Shown here: positions 63,109 to 64,000 of the stretch, one piece after another
How the letters are laid out: each line of letters begins with the position of its first letter
Position numbering within the stretch: position 1 is the stretch's first letter
Assembly: GCF_036013935.1 (NCBI RefSeq)
Contig: NZ_CP107902.1
Coordinates: forward strand, 1,426,001 to 1,490,000
DNA: 64,000 nt
Direction: 5' to 3'
Source of the DNA: Streptomyces sp. NBC_00461
GTDB lineage: Bacteria > Actinomycetota > Actinomycetes > Streptomycetales > Streptomycetaceae
Notes under the pieces: generated by a model
Told to the model about the DNA's origin: nothing
The model's input: only the letters and a program-made list of their open reading frames with translations
The model's database searches: none
Program-made: the position numbers and the translations under genes

Positions 63109-64000
63109 TCAGTCCACGTTCACCGCCTGCCACAGCTGGCTGTCGGCGTTCGTGTCCGTCGACTGCACGAGCTGAGCGCCCGCTGTCGTCGGCGAGCCGG
63201 ACACCGAGAGCAGCTTGCCGCTGTTCACATTCTTGATCTTGTAGTAGCCGTTTCCGGCGGCGGCCAGGGTCCAGTGCTGGTTCGCACCGTTGTTGTCGGT
63301 CCACTGGACGATGGTCGCGCCGTCCGCTGTGGACGCTTGGTAGACGTCCAGCAGCTGACCGCTGTTCTGGTTGACGATCTCGTAGCTGCCGTCACCCACG
63401 GCAACCCACCGCCAGCGCTGGTTCTGCGACCCGGTGTCGTTCCACTGGATGATGTTCGCCCCGGCGGAGGTCGATCCGTCCGAGACGTCGATCGCCTTGC
63501 CGCTGTTCTTGTTGAGGACCTTGTAGAACGCGTTCTTGGAGGGGAAGTGAATGGAGGCGAACGCGTCCAGCGCACAGACGGTGCTGGTAGAGGCCGCGTT
63601 CTTCGTTCCGGTGCACACGACCTTGATCGTGTGGGGACCCGCGGCGAGATCCGTCTTCTCGAACAGCACCGTCTGCTTCGTCACCGTCGAGGCATAGGCG
63701 TCGATGCCCGCCTGCGCGAGGGTGCCGTCGATGTAGACGTCGACCTTCCCCATGTTCGGCTGCTTCATGCTGAGATATCGAACGCCCGAGCCGGTGAACG
63801 AGTACTGGACGTAGTCGCCCGCCCGGCTCGTGTGGTTCTCGGACCCCTTGAAGTCCTGCGCGTCGTTCCAGTTCGACCAGCCGGAGGAGTAGGTGAGAGC
63901 AGAGTCCTTGTCGTCGACGTAGGCCCATCGCTGTCGTACGAGCGACTTCGACGCGGCAGATGCGATCCCCTGGGCGTCCACGACGTAGAGGCGGTAGTCG
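63109..64000 (-). CDS. Secreted carbohydrate-binding protein, C-terminal part with ricin-type lectin domain
   Basis: The last 297 residues of a gene that begins beyond the right edge. Residues near the edge form a CBM-like beta domain (VRYLSMKQPNMGKVDVYIDG, with VVCTGTKN and a second Cys later). Then comes a ricin B trefoil with three QxW repeats: QNQRW, NQHW and SQLW, each after a GxxxxxW/Q loop. Such tails target glycoside hydrolases to polysaccharides; the catalytic part must lie upstream outside the window. Confidence 0.85.
   Translation of the reverse strand, partial: DYRLYVVDAQGIASAASKSLVRQRWAYVDDKDSALTYSSGWSNWNDAQDFKGSENHTSRAGDYVQYSFTGSGVRYLSMKQPNMGKVDVYIDGTLAQAGIDAYASTVTKQTVLFEKTDLAAGPHTIKVVCTGTKNAASTSTVCALDAFASIHFPSKNAFYKVLNKNSGKAIDVSDGSTSAGANIIQWNDTGSQNQRWRWVAVGDGSYEIVNQNSGQLLDVYQASTADGATIVQWTDNNGANQHWTLAAAGNGYYKIKNVNSGKLLSVSGSPTTAGAQLVQSTDTNADSQLWQAVNVD

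Overview
The window is chromosomal DNA of a Streptomyces (or very close relative). GC content is very high, third codon positions are almost all G or C, GTG and TTG starts are common, and the gene families are typical: CYP158, MurT/GatD, SpoIIE-type phosphatases, an XRE-DUF397 regulator set and a c-di-AMP riboswitch ahead of an NlpC/P60 hydrolase. From memory, gene order up to about position 42,100 resembles the S. coelicolor SCO1206-SCO1246 region (rppA/CYP158, pfkA3, rocD, tap, urease, biotin). The right third looks more accessory. I saw no tRNA, rRNA, CRISPR array, insertion sequence or prophage.

Left part (1-17,100). A flaviolin/biflaviolin cassette is broken: the type III polyketide synthase gene (rppA) and the cupin oxygenase gene survive only as deletion-riddled remnants flanking an intact CYP158. 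Then come an acyl-CoA dehydrogenase with a divergent TetR regulator, peptide deformylase, the lipid II amidating pair murT-gatD, 6-phosphofructokinase, a CtaG-like membrane protein, a PASTA lipoprotein with a Ser/Thr kinase, and a four-gene operon of LytTR regulator, DUF485 protein, sodium:solute symporter and LytS-like kinase.

Middle part (17,100-42,100). An Lrp regulator precedes ddaH-rocD (methylarginine/arginine to ornithine to glutamate semialdehyde), with matching inverted repeats between them. Two PAS/PP2C phosphatases, a PlsC acyltransferase and secreted tripeptidyl aminopeptidase follow. The urease operon ureABCFGD carries an interspersed repeat between ureF and ureG. Next are a TetR-controlled membrane protein, an orphan Phd antitoxin divergent from a ClpP3-type protease, the c-di-AMP riboswitch with NlpC/P60, the HATPase/XRE/DUF397 set (two TTA codons in the XRE gene), and the biotin genes bioF and bioBAD.

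Right part (42,100-64,000). A complete pqqABCDE operon lies directly behind an exported PQQ-dependent sugar dehydrogenase gene, so cofactor and enzyme are probably made together. Beyond it are a methyltransferase, a Fic-type toxin-antitoxin pair, an ABC exporter with a large FtsX permease, a thioredoxin-like protein lacking the nucleophilic cysteine, a PucR regulator divergent from a ferredoxin reductase/fatty acid desaturase pair, two CNNM/CBS proteins, an SGNH hydrolase and the C-terminal end of a ricin-type lectin protein. Remnants of a DNA ligase gene, a GNAT gene and a Tat-exported protein are scattered here. Several of these, like those at the left end, look as if formed by internal deletion.
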